DNA of 50,383 nt from a virus. A program made the translations under genes and the position numbers. Where the stretch lies: positions 21,637 through 72,019 of IMG/VR virus record IMGVR_UViG_3300000547_000196. The stretch is one strand, 5' to 3'. Below, piece by piece: positions 25,235 to 32,562 of the stretch (position 1 is the stretch's first letter; the number at the start of each line of letters is the position of its first letter). The notes under the pieces were generated by a model. That model was not told the origin of the DNA, made no database searches, and saw only the letters and a list, made by a program, of their open reading frames with translations.

Positions 25235-25529
25235 TTTTTCTAATGTCTTCTTTGACGTCAGTTATATCTTTCTTAACTATTCCTAGATGGATAGCAGTCT
25301 CTTCCATCGACTTGATAATATATAGCAGTTTGTGCAAGGCCCACCACCACCAAAAGACAGAAGTGCCAAAAAACAGCGTGGTAATCACAACAAGAGATTT
25401 ATGAAACCAAGTTTCGTAGCCAATAAAGTAGGAAAATGTTATAAGCGCCAAGGCAGCAAAAGGAAGACTCCAAGCAGCGTAGGACCAATAAGCTACTTCT
25501 CTTTTTGTTTTTTCTGTGATTTTTGACAA
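25203..25529 (-). CDS. membrane protein, 108 aa
   Basis: The protein has two membrane spans, about residues 13-36 (YWSYAAWSLPFAALALITF) and 43-65 (HKSLVVITTLFFGTSVFWWW), and then a basic C-terminus ending in RKSGSNRKRRKS. The TTG start is supported by GGAG 7 nt upstream and by a perfect late motif (TATAAATA) before it. Function unknown; two spans plus a basic tail are compatible with a holin or a membrane-anchored assembly factor. Confidence 0.7.
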   Translation of the reverse strand: MSKITEKTKREVAYWSYAAWSLPFAALALITFSYFIGYETWFHKSLVVITTLFFGTSVFWWWWALHKLLYIIKSMEETAIHLGIVKKDITDVKEDIRKSGSNRKRRKS

Positions 25530-25551
25530 TGAATTTCTCCGCCCTGTAAAA

Positions 25552-25559
25552 TATTTATA
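25552..25559 (-). promoter_or_regulatory. late-promoter motif TATAAATA
   Basis: Perfect T4-type late consensus on the minus strand, followed by a leader with GGCGGAG and the TTG start at 25529. Confidence 0.65.
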
Positions 25560-25588
25560 GACGAAGAGTCAGAAATTAAAAGATAGTT

Positions 25589-26650
25589 TTAGCTGGCAAT
25601 TTGCCCGAAAGGTTTCCACTCACCAGGTGTGCCTTCACGCACACAGATCCAGCCAACGTAGCCCGTAGGTTTAGGATCTGTATTCCAAACAATATCGCCT
25701 TTTTTGTATTCACCAACTGTTGGCTTAGCGGAGCCTACTTCTTGCTTTTTATCAGAAAATCTTATTGCACCTGCTACAGTAAAATCCACATCTTGTAAGG
25801 GATTCTTAACACCGATACTTACCCTCTTTTCAAATGAAGTATCGTCGGATAATGTTATCTTGCCAGTGTTTGCAATAGAAATCCTTATTGTATCATCTGT
25901 AACAAGAGCAAAGTTAGAACTTGTGTAGGTGCCTAGATGCCAAACACTTTCCGAATAGTCAAGATATAATTTATGATCTAGGCTATCTATAGTCAAAAAA
26001 CCTAGAGCATCTTCAGTACCTATCGAAATATTTTCATTGTTCGGATCTAGTCTTATTACTTCGCCAACAGTAATACAGCCGACGGTGTCTAATTCTCTAA
26101 GTTTGCCGACTGACTTAAGTTTGCTATCGACTATAGAATTGCCTAAGGAGGATTCAGTTAAGACCGTTAGATTACCAATTCTGTATTCTTTATCTCGACC
26201 GATATCTATGTTTTCATTTGTCCAGATTCTATAAGGGTTGTCTTTAAGGACTAATTGAGAGGTGTGTTTGTCATTACGCCAGAGAATACCCTCTCCTAAT
26301 GTAGTTTTTTCTGTGTCTATGAATTCTAATGTTTTCTTGTTATCGAACTTAGAAAAGTCTATATCTGTAATTAGATTGCCTTTCACTTCAAGATCGCCTT
26401 GTATAGTAATAGACCCTTCTACAGATGGACAGTATAATCTTTTGGTATGGATGCCGTTGTTATCTACTTTTAAAACTGTCCTATCAGCAAGGTCTTCTAT
26501 TCCTTGACTGGAAAATTTTGTAATTTTTCCGCCATTTATCTTATTACCGGAAAGAGACCTATCAAGTATTTTGGGCTTTTGGTGTTTTTGCTCGTGTATT
26601 GCTTCTATAGAATCTGCTAATTGAGCAAGAGTTTTTCGTATATCTGACAT
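25589..26650 (-). CDS. tail fibre/adhesin-like protein, 353 aa
   Basis: Fibre-like protein with N-terminal helix (IRKTLAQLADSIEAIHEQ), then SLSGNKINGGKITKFSS, a beta-rich middle with repeated KLDG/NISIG-type strands, and a C-terminal domain (YKKGDIVWNTDPKPTGYVGW then CVREGTPGEWKPFG) typical of the receptor-binding tip of marine phage fibres. No enzyme motif. It is separate from the main fibre operon and has its own late motif, so it may be a small accessory adhesin. Confidence 0.78.
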   Translation of the reverse strand: MSDIRKTLAQLADSIEAIHEQKHQKPKILDRSLSGNKINGGKITKFSSQGIEDLADRTVLKVDNNGIHTKRLYCPSVEGSITIQGDLEVKGNLITDIDFSKFDNKKTLEFIDTEKTTLGEGILWRNDKHTSQLVLKDNPYRIWTNENIDIGRDKEYRIGNLTVLTESSLGNSIVDSKLKSVGKLRELDTVGCITVGEVIRLDPNNENISIGTEDALGFLTIDSLDHKLYLDYSESVWHLGTYTSSNFALVTDDTIRISIANTGKITLSDDTSFEKRVSIGVKNPLQDVDFTVAGAIRFSDKKQEVGSAKPTVGEYKKGDIVWNTDPKPTGYVGWICVREGTPGEWKPFGQIAS

Positions 26651-26671
26651 TGTGGCATCCTGATTATAGTG

Positions 26672-26678
26672 TATTTAT
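26672..26678 (-). promoter_or_regulatory. late-promoter motif ATAAATA
   Basis: Minus-strand TGATAAATACAC between the 426-residue protein gene and the fibre gene starting at 26650. Good late-promoter candidate. Confidence 0.6.
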
Positions 26679-27958
26679 CAGGTCACTTTAAGAAGAATAG
26701 TGTCAGGATTAATCCTACCATTCAACTTTGTGTCAGTGGTCTTGATTTCATCCAAGAACTTGCGAAGTTTTACCTTGCCTGCGGATTTGAACTCTTTAAG
26801 TACTTCATCAGGCTTGCGAACAGTCTTTTGAACACTTTGTTCTTCATCAAATCCAGTAATAGTAGTACCCTTTACACTCAAACCTGAGCCTTCTCTGCCT
26901 GCTCCTGTAGGATCAACTTCACTAGCAACATACTTACCAAGCTTGCGAGTCTTCGTATTAAATACCCAAAGAGTCGAAGCACCTACAATATTTGCAGGAT
27001 CGATAGATGCTAACTTATACTTGTCGTCGGTCTGCTTATACTTCAACTTTTCAACGACCTTTGCAGCAGGTTTGCTCTTTGGTTTGCGAGTCTTGCGTGT
27101 TGCCTTTGAACTTTCGATTACAAAGTCGCAGGCTTCAAGAAGATTTTCGAGAGCAGTGATAATCTTCTTTAATTCTGCCTTCTTAATATGTCCATAGCCT
27201 TCTTTGACCTGATCCCACTGATCTGCTTCTTCTTCCGACATCTTTTTCTTTTGAGCAGTAGTAGGCTGGTTTGCGACAGTTCGCCATTCGTCCAGTTCAG
27301 GCTGATAGAACTTGATGATCTTTCTAGCATGGGCCTGTGTGGTTTTCATTGTTTCAAAATGCTTTTTAAAGTCAAACTTTTTGACATCAAACTTGCTCGG
27401 GTCTGTGTCAAATGTGTCTAACCAAGCGTCAATATCTATGCACATCTGCAGACTCTGTTCGTGCAGACGCTCTTGAATAGAAGGCTTATAGCCTTTTTCT
27501 TCTGCTTCTTCTTCTTCCTTTGCTTCTTTTTCGTTTGCTCTGGCAGCAATAACTTCTTCTAGTTTTTCTTTTACTCGCTCGGAGAAAGGACGCACCGTGC
27601 CCATTGTGCCAGGCAAACTTTCCCAATATTCTGCGTATGCTTCATTGTAGTCTGGCATACCTTTGTATAGCAGAGTGCAGAAAACTGCGAGACTGGGGGA
27701 GACCGCAGCAGAACCTGACGCAGCCTTTGCATGCTTGATCTGTTTCTGTGTATAGCCATTGTCTTTCATCCAAGCCCATACATTGCCGAGCAGATCAGAA
27801 TGTTTGTAGTTGAGGTAGTAGAACTCTCGAGCAGCGTCAATGCGTCGGCTGTAGTCTTGCGGAGACCATTCTTCCCAACCGTCCCAGCTAGGCTGTTTTA
27901 GTTTGCTCTTTGGGGTCTTTACGGTCTTTGCTCGCTTGGTTGCTTTTTTTGCTGCCAT
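26678..27958 (-). CDS. conserved hypothetical, 426 aa, Lys/Glu-rich
   Basis: A 426-residue protein with a very basic N-terminus (AAKKATKRAKTVKTPKSKLK), an aromatic globular part (WEEWSPQDYSRRIDAAREFYYL), an acidic coiled-coil region around 150 and a second basic helical region around 280 (KATRKTRKPKSKPAAKV). The C-terminal 130 residues look folded (KYKLASIDPANIVGASTLWV). No recognised domain. The composition suggests nucleic-acid binding or a virion DNA-packaging partner; this is inference. SD AGGAG precedes the ATG, and a sigma70-like promoter lies 33 nt upstream, so it may be early. Confidence 0.78.
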   Translation of the reverse strand: MAAKKATKRAKTVKTPKSKLKQPSWDGWEEWSPQDYSRRIDAAREFYYLNYKHSDLLGNVWAWMKDNGYTQKQIKHAKAASGSAAVSPSLAVFCTLLYKGMPDYNEAYAEYWESLPGTMGTVRPFSERVKEKLEEVIAARANEKEAKEEEEAEEKGYKPSIQERLHEQSLQMCIDIDAWLDTFDTDPSKFDVKKFDFKKHFETMKTTQAHARKIIKFYQPELDEWRTVANQPTTAQKKKMSEEEADQWDQVKEGYGHIKKAELKKIITALENLLEACDFVIESSKATRKTRKPKSKPAAKVVEKLKYKQTDDKYKLASIDPANIVGASTLWVFNTKTRKLGKYVASEVDPTGAGREGSGLSVKGTTITGFDEEQSVQKTVRKPDEVLKEFKSAGKVKLRKFLDEIKTTDTKLNGRINPDTILLKVT

Positions 27959-27990
27959 TAATCTACTCCTGCTTTAACAAATGTGCAGTC

Positions 27991-28020
27991 ATTATATAGC
28001 CAGATGAGACAAAGAGTCAA
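27991..28020 (-). promoter_or_regulatory. sigma70-like promoter
   Basis: Minus-strand TTGACT (28015-28020), 18 nt, TATAAT (27991-27996), 33 nt before the ATG at 27958. The -10 is perfect. Confidence 0.65.
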
Positions 28021-28274
28021 TCGTTTTGAACCGGCTTCCTGCGTATTTCGTATCCGATCTCATCCAACTGCTTTACTAACTCTGCCATACCTCTTTCGTT
28101 GAAACGAGTTTTGAGATTGCGTCCTAATCCAAGCCTGCGAGAGGTTTTTGCAAAGTCTTTAAGTTCTTGATCTAGGCCTTCCCAAATTTCTATAAGTTCT
28201 AGATCCCGTTCTGTAAGTTCGTATTTTTTTGGTTCTGGCGATTTTGTTAAACTTTTAATCATTGTTCCAAACAT
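28017..28274 (-). CDS. hypothetical protein, 85 aa
   Basis: I use the ATG at 28274 because TTGGAG, the ribosome site, lies 4 nt upstream; a TTG further up would consume it. The 85-residue product is charged and helical (ERDLELIEIWEGLDQELKDF) with a basic region (RRLGLGRNLKTRFNERG). Unrecognised. It lies between the ligase and the 426-residue protein. Confidence 0.65.
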   Translation of the reverse strand: MFGTMIKSLTKSPEPKKYELTERDLELIEIWEGLDQELKDFAKTSRRLGLGRNLKTRFNERGMAELVKQLDEIGYEIRRKPVQND

Positions 28275-28319
28275 CGTTAACTCCAAGTAAGTGAAAATAA
28301 TCTTACCACGTCTTATCTA

Positions 28320-29660
28320 TTATAGCTTCTCGCCTGTCTCAAATCCACGGAAAGTTTTGAATCTCGGGAATCTAAGAGAGTACGTTCCATCCTGATTGCT
28401 CGTGATAGCATCTGCTCTAACTTCCACAATCGAACCTGGAAGTTGCTCTCTGTTCTCCCAAAACTCTGTTCGCTGCTTATCTGAAAAACCAGATCCAACA
28501 TTGACTCGTATAGCCTTATCTTCCTCAACTCCTGAACACACGAATGCTCCCAACCTGCCTTCATTTCTTCCTGTTCCTTCTTCTACTTCATCTATCGTCA
28601 GCGATACTTCTATAAACGGCTTCTGCTTTAGCCAACTATGTGTTCGCTTGTTTTCATAGGGAGCATCTGGGTCTTTGATCATTACGCCTTCATATCCACC
28701 GTCTACAGCCGCTCTATTAAGCTCTACAAAGCGAGATCTTCCTTCTTCTGTGTCTAAGTCTACGGTTTCCCATTCTAGTGCTTGTACATGCTTTAGAGTC
28801 TGTTGATGGTCTGCTACCCAAGCACGAGTGATTTCTGAACGAAAATGTTGAGGCTTGTCCCAGCCGCCGTTCCGCCATGAGTTATAGGGAACAGTGTCAA
28901 ACAGATGCAGCACAGCGTCGCTTGCTTCTACGTTTTCTTTTCTATGCACCTGCTTCATGAGGTCCTGAAAGTTAGCACTCATTACTTCGCCGTCTAACAT
29001 AAGTGGATAAGGTGGCGGATATTCTGCTACTACTGCTTCAATCTCGCGTTCTATATGGCCAAAGTTTTCAAAACGCTTGCCATTTCTAGAAAACATTTCT
29101 ACCTTCCAACCAAGTTCTGACGCGTCGTGTGTGATCATTGTGATAACACGCACACCGTCCAGTTTGATTTCAATCTGCTTTTTGCCTGTGACTTTCTTTT
29201 CGTGATTAGCAGCGTCGTGCGATAGTTGGCAAGTGAACACAGGCACGCCCAAATGCTTCTGGCCTTTCTTTTTACAGACCTTGTTTACAGTCTTTTCTGA
29301 CACACCGCACTTCAAATCCTTCTGAAGTATTCTGCGATACCAGTCATTCCACTGCTGTTGTGTAGCAACATCACATGCCAATTGAACAGCGTCTCTCGCA
29401 TCGTGGCCTGTAAGTTCTCGTGTTGTAAGTTGTGCCTGCAGTTTTAAAAACGCTTCCCAGGGCAGGCCTTGACCTTCTGCTTCTGCTTTGAAAGGCACCT
29501 GCTTGATATGAAAAGTGTGTAAAGGATTGAGCGCCATTCTTACGCCGTCAAAGAATTCTGTCAAGCCTTCGTCTACAGCGTCCTCAAGAATCTGCTCTTT
29601 GTCTAGTCTGCCTGACACAGATTCTAGCCTTCTGATAATTTCGTCTGGTTGTGTTCTCAT
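28320..29660 (-). CDS. 30: ATP-dependent DNA ligase
   Basis: Joins DNA nicks in replication and repair; T4 gp30 is the functional counterpart. Starting at the ATG at 29660 the protein has 446 residues. Motif I is KLDG at 166-169 (the adenylated Lys166); later motifs include MLDGEVMS, EGVMIKDPDAPYENK and WLKQKPF, then an OB-fold C-terminal domain (AIRVNVGSGF then GSIVEVRADAITSNQDGTY). All nucleotidyl-transferase motifs appear intact. The N-terminal 150 residues match the helical domain of T4-like ligases. Upstream in-frame codons to 29744 exist but overlap the preceding gene. Confidence 0.93.
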   Translation of the reverse strand: MRTQPDEIIRRLESVSGRLDKEQILEDAVDEGLTEFFDGVRMALNPLHTFHIKQVPFKAEAEGQGLPWEAFLKLQAQLTTRELTGHDARDAVQLACDVATQQQWNDWYRRILQKDLKCGVSEKTVNKVCKKKGQKHLGVPVFTCQLSHDAANHEKKVTGKKQIEIKLDGVRVITMITHDASELGWKVEMFSRNGKRFENFGHIEREIEAVVAEYPPPYPLMLDGEVMSANFQDLMKQVHRKENVEASDAVLHLFDTVPYNSWRNGGWDKPQHFRSEITRAWVADHQQTLKHVQALEWETVDLDTEEGRSRFVELNRAAVDGGYEGVMIKDPDAPYENKRTHSWLKQKPFIEVSLTIDEVEEGTGRNEGRLGAFVCSGVEEDKAIRVNVGSGFSDKQRTEFWENREQLPGSIVEVRADAITSNQDGTYSLRFPRFKTFRGFETGEKL

Positions 29661-29664
29661 TGTG

Positions 29665-29955
29665 TTATCCAAATCGTGAGTGTATCTGTAGTTTATAGGA
29701 GAATTCGGAGGGTTGCAACCTGTCTGGATTTGAAAGATTTTCAATCACCCAAGGCGTTACATTTGCTTTGCATTTTGCAACAAACTCTTCTTGAGAATAA
29801 CTCTCAACATTTTCTAATGCTGAGTTGCCAAATTCATCAAAGAATTCTTGCTTGGCTGATGTTTCTTTAATTGCTTTGGTAATGAGTATTGAAGTTGTTC
29901 GTCCTTCAACGCTCATTTGCTCTGATACTAGAAAAAAATGCCGTTCAGTAGTCAT
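29665..29955 (-). CDS. hypothetical protein, 96 aa
   Basis: Unrecognised 96-residue protein with an N-terminal MTTERHFFLVSEQMSVEGRT and an acidic helical part (KQEFFDEFGNSALENVESYS). It overlaps the metallophosphoesterase gene by 11 nt and lies just before the ligase. Context suggests it is translated as part of the same operon. Confidence 0.62.
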   Translation of the reverse strand: MTTERHFFLVSEQMSVEGRTTSILITKAIKETSAKQEFFDEFGNSALENVESYSQEEFVAKCKANVTPWVIENLSNPDRLQPSEFSYKLQIHSRFG

Positions 29956-30517
29956 AGTATTTTGGTGCTTGTTTTACTCTAAGGTCTTCAATATGAACAG
30001 GCTTGTAATTGGTGTGTTCTACACAAACGCATCTATACGGTCCTGGTGGTGACTGGTGTTGATGAATATGACCGTGAACGTTGAGTAAACAGGGCTGTTC
30101 AGGTTCATGCTCTTTACCAGGTGTGCCTCGTTTCAACTGCGACTTGTGTAGAGGTACATGGCTAAGCAGGATGCCATGTTCGTGCATGGGCATCCACATG
30201 TGAATCTTAGTCACTAGTTCTCTCTTAGCAAAGAATTTTGCATCATCATGATTGCCAAGAATCAACTGCTTAGATCCGTGCAGACGCTTCCACATAGGAA
30301 TAAATTCTTCTTTCGGACCAAAGAATACATCGCCGCAGTGTATCACTCTATCACCAGGTTTGACGACAGAGTTCCACTGGTCGATGATGTATTCGTTCAT
30401 CTCCTCAATGGAATCAAACCCTGGACGTATGAGTTCACCAGTGGTGTAATCTCTAAACTTGAGAATGTTTTTATGATTGATATGGGTATCTGATACAACC
30501 CAGATATCGCCCGCCAT
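29945..30517 (-). CDS. calcineurin-like metallophosphoesterase
   Basis: Two-metal phosphoesterase. Start at the ATG at 30517, with AGGAG 7 nt upstream. Metal motifs in order: SDTHINHKN (D-x-H), HCGDVFFG (GD), GNHDDAKF (GNHD), MHEHGILLSHVPL (H) and NVHGHIHQH (GHxH). All are present, so it should be active. The substrate could be nucleotide, protein phosphate or a cyclic nucleotide; T4-like phages carry several such enzymes. The presence of a nucleotide cyclase in this window makes a cyclic-nucleotide role thinkable but unsupported. Confidence 0.9.
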   Translation of the reverse strand: MAGDIWVVSDTHINHKNILKFRDYTTGELIRPGFDSIEEMNEYIIDQWNSVVKPGDRVIHCGDVFFGPKEEFIPMWKRLHGSKQLILGNHDDAKFFAKRELVTKIHMWMPMHEHGILLSHVPLHKSQLKRGTPGKEHEPEQPCLLNVHGHIHQHQSPPGPYRCVCVEHTNYKPVHIEDLRVKQAPKYYDY

Positions 30518-30539
30518 TTGCAACTCCTATCTTAGTGAT

Positions 30540-30568
30540 AGTATAGCAGGCGATGAGAATTCAGTCAA
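30540..30568 (-). promoter_or_regulatory. sigma70-like promoter
   Basis: Minus-strand TTGACT (30563-30568), 17 nt, TATACT (30540-30545), then AGGAG and the ATG of the metallophosphoesterase. Confidence 0.65.
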
Positions 30569-30950
30569 GACCAGGATCAGGATTGGCAGGTTCTGTAGGA
30601 AGTGGCTTAGGTTTTGCAACAGGATAGCCTAGAGCGTGTTGAATGCCCATTGCGAACTCAAAAATATGCATTTGAGTGATTTCATTAGTCTTGGGGTCAA
30701 CATTTAGTTCTCTCGCAAGAGCAATAATTTCCTCTGCTGACAGAGGTTCTTTTCTAATACCTTCACTCTCTTCTGCTAGAGTTTTGTCAAGCATTTCTCT
30801 TATGTATTCTGCATCACTCATTGTTCGACCTTCTCCGTATTTTGATGCTCTATATCCTGCGTAGGCTGATTTTGCACTTTCTTTAGTTTTGTAGATGCAG
30901 TCGCCCGAACCTATTCTCCATTTACCGTTTGAACATTTTCTTACTGGCAT
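30561..30950 (-). CDS. hypothetical protein with KCSNGKWRIG motif, 129 aa
   Basis: Starting at the ATG at 30950, the 129-residue product has an N-terminal motif KCSNGKWRIGSGDCIYKTKE followed by AYAGYRASKYG, a module I recall at the start of several marine phage proteins, with two Cys that might bind metal. A helical acidic part and a Pro-rich tail follow. It is preceded by a perfect TATAAATA with 5 nt to the ATG and has no Shine-Dalgarno, so the message should be leaderless. Confidence 0.75.
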   Translation of the reverse strand: MPVRKCSNGKWRIGSGDCIYKTKESAKSAYAGYRASKYGEGRTMSDAEYIREMLDKTLAEESEGIRKEPLSAEEIIALARELNVDPKTNEITQMHIFEFAMGIQHALGYPVAKPKPLPTEPANPDPGLD

Positions 30951-30955
30951 ACAAG

Positions 30956-30963
30956 TATTTATA
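30956..30963 (-). promoter_or_regulatory. late-promoter motif TATAAATA, 5 nt from ATG
   Basis: Minus-strand TATAAATACTTGTATG. With T4-type spacing the start of transcription falls on the A of the ATG at 30950. The motif overlaps the stop of the 25-residue gene just upstream. Confidence 0.65.
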
Positions 30964-31036
30964 ATGCCAAAAAAATAACAAGAGGCGAAGTAGTAAAAAG
31001 AAGCAGTATTGCAAAAAGATAGTGGATGGGAGTCAT
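30959..31036 (-). CDS. tiny single-span membrane peptide, 25 aa
   Basis: A possible very small gene: MTPIHYLFAILLLFTTSPLV plus five hydrophobic residues, i.e. almost entirely a membrane span. Its ATG overlaps the preceding stop as ATGA, the coupling style used throughout this genome. That coupling is the main support. It could also be chance. Confidence 0.45.
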   Translation of the reverse strand: MTPIHYLFAILLLFTTSPLVIFLAL

Positions 31037-31338
31037 TGTGATGTCTCCAAGTCTCGTTCTGTGACATCTGATTGTTCGATGTCTTCTGGTCGAATAGGTT
31101 GCAGCCACGAATCAGGAATATATGCTTGAGGTGACGGACCGTATAGGATAGTGATATCATCTCCCCCTATCCACCAATGATGATCGGATACCGCACATTT
31201 ACAAGGCTGCCCTCTAAACTGAAAGGTTTCGCCTTGCACAAACTGACCTATATATTCTTTTACTCTTACTATCCTGCCTATGTTCTCCTGTCGAATAGAG
31301 TAGAGTATAACTGCGAGATCACCTGTCTGACATTTCAT
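31033..31338 (-). CDS. conserved phage hypothetical, 101 aa
   Basis: A beta-rich 101-residue protein beginning MKCQTGDLAVILYS and then ENIGRIVRVKEYIGQF, with CKCAVSDHHWW and PDSWLQPIRPED near the end. This GDLA...G.IV.V...PDSxLxPI order is frequent in small phage and prophage proteins of unknown function. Overlaps the upstream Lar-like gene by 20 nt. Confidence 0.72.
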   Translation of the reverse strand: MKCQTGDLAVILYSIRQENIGRIVRVKEYIGQFVQGETFQFRGQPCKCAVSDHHWWIGGDDITILYGPSPQAYIPDSWLQPIRPEDIEQSDVTERDLETSQ

Positions 31339-31546
31339 CTGTTTCGCCTCGATTCCAACGTGCTACCGCGTGTTCTTTAGTAGTGCCATATACTGTTCTA
31401 CCGCATCCTGAATTGTGGACTTGGCACGCAACATTCCACTGTGAAAATTCACCCGTATAAAGATCTCTTCGACTGGGGTAGAGTGTATCTATCAGTTCCC
31501 AGTTAGAATTCCAAGATTTTCCGCATTGTATGCAAGGTTCTAGCAT
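31319..31546 (-). CDS. Lar-like zinc protein, 75 aa
   Basis: Small protein with PCIQCGKSWN at the start, a second Cys pair (VACQVHNSGCG) and a C-terminal AVARWNRGE. The order CxxC...C..CG...A...WN resembles the Lar restriction-alleviation family, and anti-restriction is a possible role. That is from motif order only. It starts directly after tRNA-Val, 8 nt from the CCA end. Confidence 0.62.
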   Translation of the reverse strand: MLEPCIQCGKSWNSNWELIDTLYPSRRDLYTGEFSQWNVACQVHNSGCGRTVYGTTKEHAVARWNRGETDEMSDR

Positions 31547-31549
31547 AAT

Positions 31550-31921
31550 TTATATGGTGGGCGGTGACAGGCTCGAACTGCCGACCCTCTCGGTGTAAAC
31601 GAGATGCTCTCCCAACTGAGCTAACCGCCCTGTATCTATGGTTCCTTTGTATTTGTATTCGTGTGGTACGATTTCACCCTCATCTGTAATGTGAGGTTCG
31701 ATTGTCAATCCTGCGGCATCAACTTTCAGTATAGTGGGCGTGTTCTGTCTTGCCCACGCTCGACCTGCCTGTGTTTGTAGAATGTAGTCTGGATTGTCTG
31801 TAAGCCAAACCCATTCTCTGTGGCTGTCTTCTTTGGAAATTCCTCGACTCCTTCTTGGCTGTATGCCTTCTCGTAGTATGCGTTCAACTTTTGATTCGCA
31901 AGTGATATGAAACAGCGTCAT
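31550..31921 (-). CDS. ART-like small protein whose frame runs through tRNA-Val
   Basis: A 123-residue reading frame between tRNA-Ala and tRNA-Val. The N-terminal 95 residues look like a small ADP-ribosyltransferase or KptA-type fold: FHITCESKVERILREGIQP, VWLTDNPDYI, and TILKVDAAGL then EYKYKGTI. The fold call is tentative. The last 27 residues are a literal translation of the tRNA-Val gene on the same strand, and the stop is 3 nt past its CCA. A perfect TATAAATA lies 4 nt before the ATG. The protein part probably once ended near 31633. Confidence 0.55.
   Translation of the reverse strand: MTLFHITCESKVERILREGIQPRRSRGISKEDSHREWVWLTDNPDYILQTQAGRAWARQNTPTILKVDAAGLTIEPHITDEGEIVPHEYKYKGTIDTGRLAQLGEHLVYTERVGSSSLSPPTI
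31555..31630 (-). tRNA. tRNA-Val (TAC)
   Basis: Minus strand, complete cloverleaf: acceptor GGGCGGT, anticodon loop TTTACAC with anticodon TAC, normal T-arm TTCGAGC loop, CCA encoded at 31555-31557. It is inside the 3' end of the ART-like reading frame. Confidence 0.96.
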
Positions 31922-31925
31922 ATCG

Positions 31926-31933
31926 TATTTATA
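31926..31933 (-). promoter_or_regulatory. late-promoter motif TATAAATA, 4 nt from ATG
   Basis: Minus-strand TATAAATACGATATG, immediately after the CCA of tRNA-Ala. It predicts a leaderless message for the ART-like gene and co-transcription of tRNA-Val. Confidence 0.6.
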
Positions 31934-32010
31934 TGGTGGACCTGGTCGGGCTCGAACCGACGAACCTCCGACGTGCAAAGCCGGCGCTCTCCCAACTGAG
32001 CTACAGGCCC
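31934..32010 (-). tRNA. tRNA-Ala (TGC)
   Basis: Acceptor GGGCCTG pairs with CAGGTCC, anticodon loop TTTGCAC, T-loop TTCGAGC, CCA encoded. Usual cloverleaf. Confidence 0.95.
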
Positions 32011-32015
32011 ATGTT

Positions 32016-32092
32016 TGGTCGGAGATGCAGAAATCGAATCTGCGACCCCCTGCTCCCAAAGCAGGTGCTCTACCAATCTGAGCTAATCTCCG
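32016..32092 (-). tRNA. tRNA-Pro (TGG)
   Basis: Acceptor CGGAGAT, anticodon stem CCTGC/GCAGG, loop TTTGGGA, CCA encoded. It lies 5 nt from tRNA-Ala and tRNA-Thr on either side. Confidence 0.96.
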
Positions 32093-32097
32093 ATGTT

Positions 32098-32171
32098 TGG
32101 TGCCCGGTGAGAGAATCGAACTCCCAACGACGGATTACAAAACCGTAGTTATACCATTTAACTAACCGGGC
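32098..32171 (-). tRNA. tRNA-Thr (TGT)
   Basis: Acceptor GCCCGGT, anticodon stem ACGGT/TCCGT with one mismatch-tolerant wobble, loop TTTGTAA, small D-loop, CCA encoded. Confidence 0.94.
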
Positions 32172-32188
32172 GTTGATTGTAAAAGAAC

Positions 32189-32264
32189 TGGAGCAGGCGA
32201 ACGGACTCGAACCGTCAACATTCTGCTTGGAAGGCAGAGGCTCTACCAATTGAGCTACGCCTGC
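32189..32264 (-). tRNA. tRNA-Gly (TCC)
   Basis: Acceptor GCAGGCG, anticodon stem TCTGC/GCAGA, loop CTTCCAA, CCA encoded. First tRNA of cluster 1; the preceding gene stops directly at its 5' end. Confidence 0.96.
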
Positions 32265-32525
32265 TTAATCAATAACAAAACTTTTCAACACAATGTTTTC
32301 AGCCTTCTTTCCTACATTTACCACGGTTGGGCCTTTGTGTTCGCGTTCGTTTTTTACAAACGCATGAATACTGCCGCCTGGTTTTAGGTATTTTGCTTGA
32401 TACTCTAAACCTTCTCTCGTAGTAAAAGCAGGATTATCAACCCATTGATATTTGCGTGGAACTTGAAATCTATCACCGCCCCACAGCGAACAAATATAAG
32501 AGATTGTGTTTTCTGCTGTGCTCAT
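32265..32525 (-). CDS. hypothetical protein, 86 aa
   Basis: Unrecognised 86-residue protein (ISYICSLWGGDRFQVPRKYQ near the start, basic middle, VVNVGKKAENIVLKSFVID at the end). It is the first gene behind a consensus sigma70-like promoter and is directly followed by five tRNAs, so it is probably transcribed with cluster 1. The leader would be only about 3 nt. Confidence 0.68.
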   Translation of the reverse strand: MSTAENTISYICSLWGGDRFQVPRKYQWVDNPAFTTREGLEYQAKYLKPGGSIHAFVKNEREHKGPTVVNVGKKAENIVLKSFVID

Positions 32526-32534
32526 TGTTCTAAT

Positions 32535-32562
32535 ATTATATAGTCTTTTTGGATTCTGTCAA
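32535..32562 (-). promoter_or_regulatory. consensus sigma70-like promoter for tRNA cluster 1
   Basis: Minus-strand TTGACA (32557-32562), 16 nt, TATAAT (32535-32540): both boxes perfect. Drives the 86-residue gene and tRNA-Gly, Thr, Pro and Ala. Confidence 0.8.

Noticed and set aside
29945-30517. Cyclic-nucleotide phosphodiesterase paired with the cyclase
   Set aside because: The metallophosphoesterase motifs are generic and the gene is far from the cyclase with a different promoter class; there is no sequence reason to prefer this substrate.
31933-32148. Plus-strand reading frame across tRNA-Ala, Pro and Thr
   Set aside because: It is only the antisense translation of minus-strand tRNA genes; the same holds for plus-strand frames at 42219-42777 and 41582-41814.
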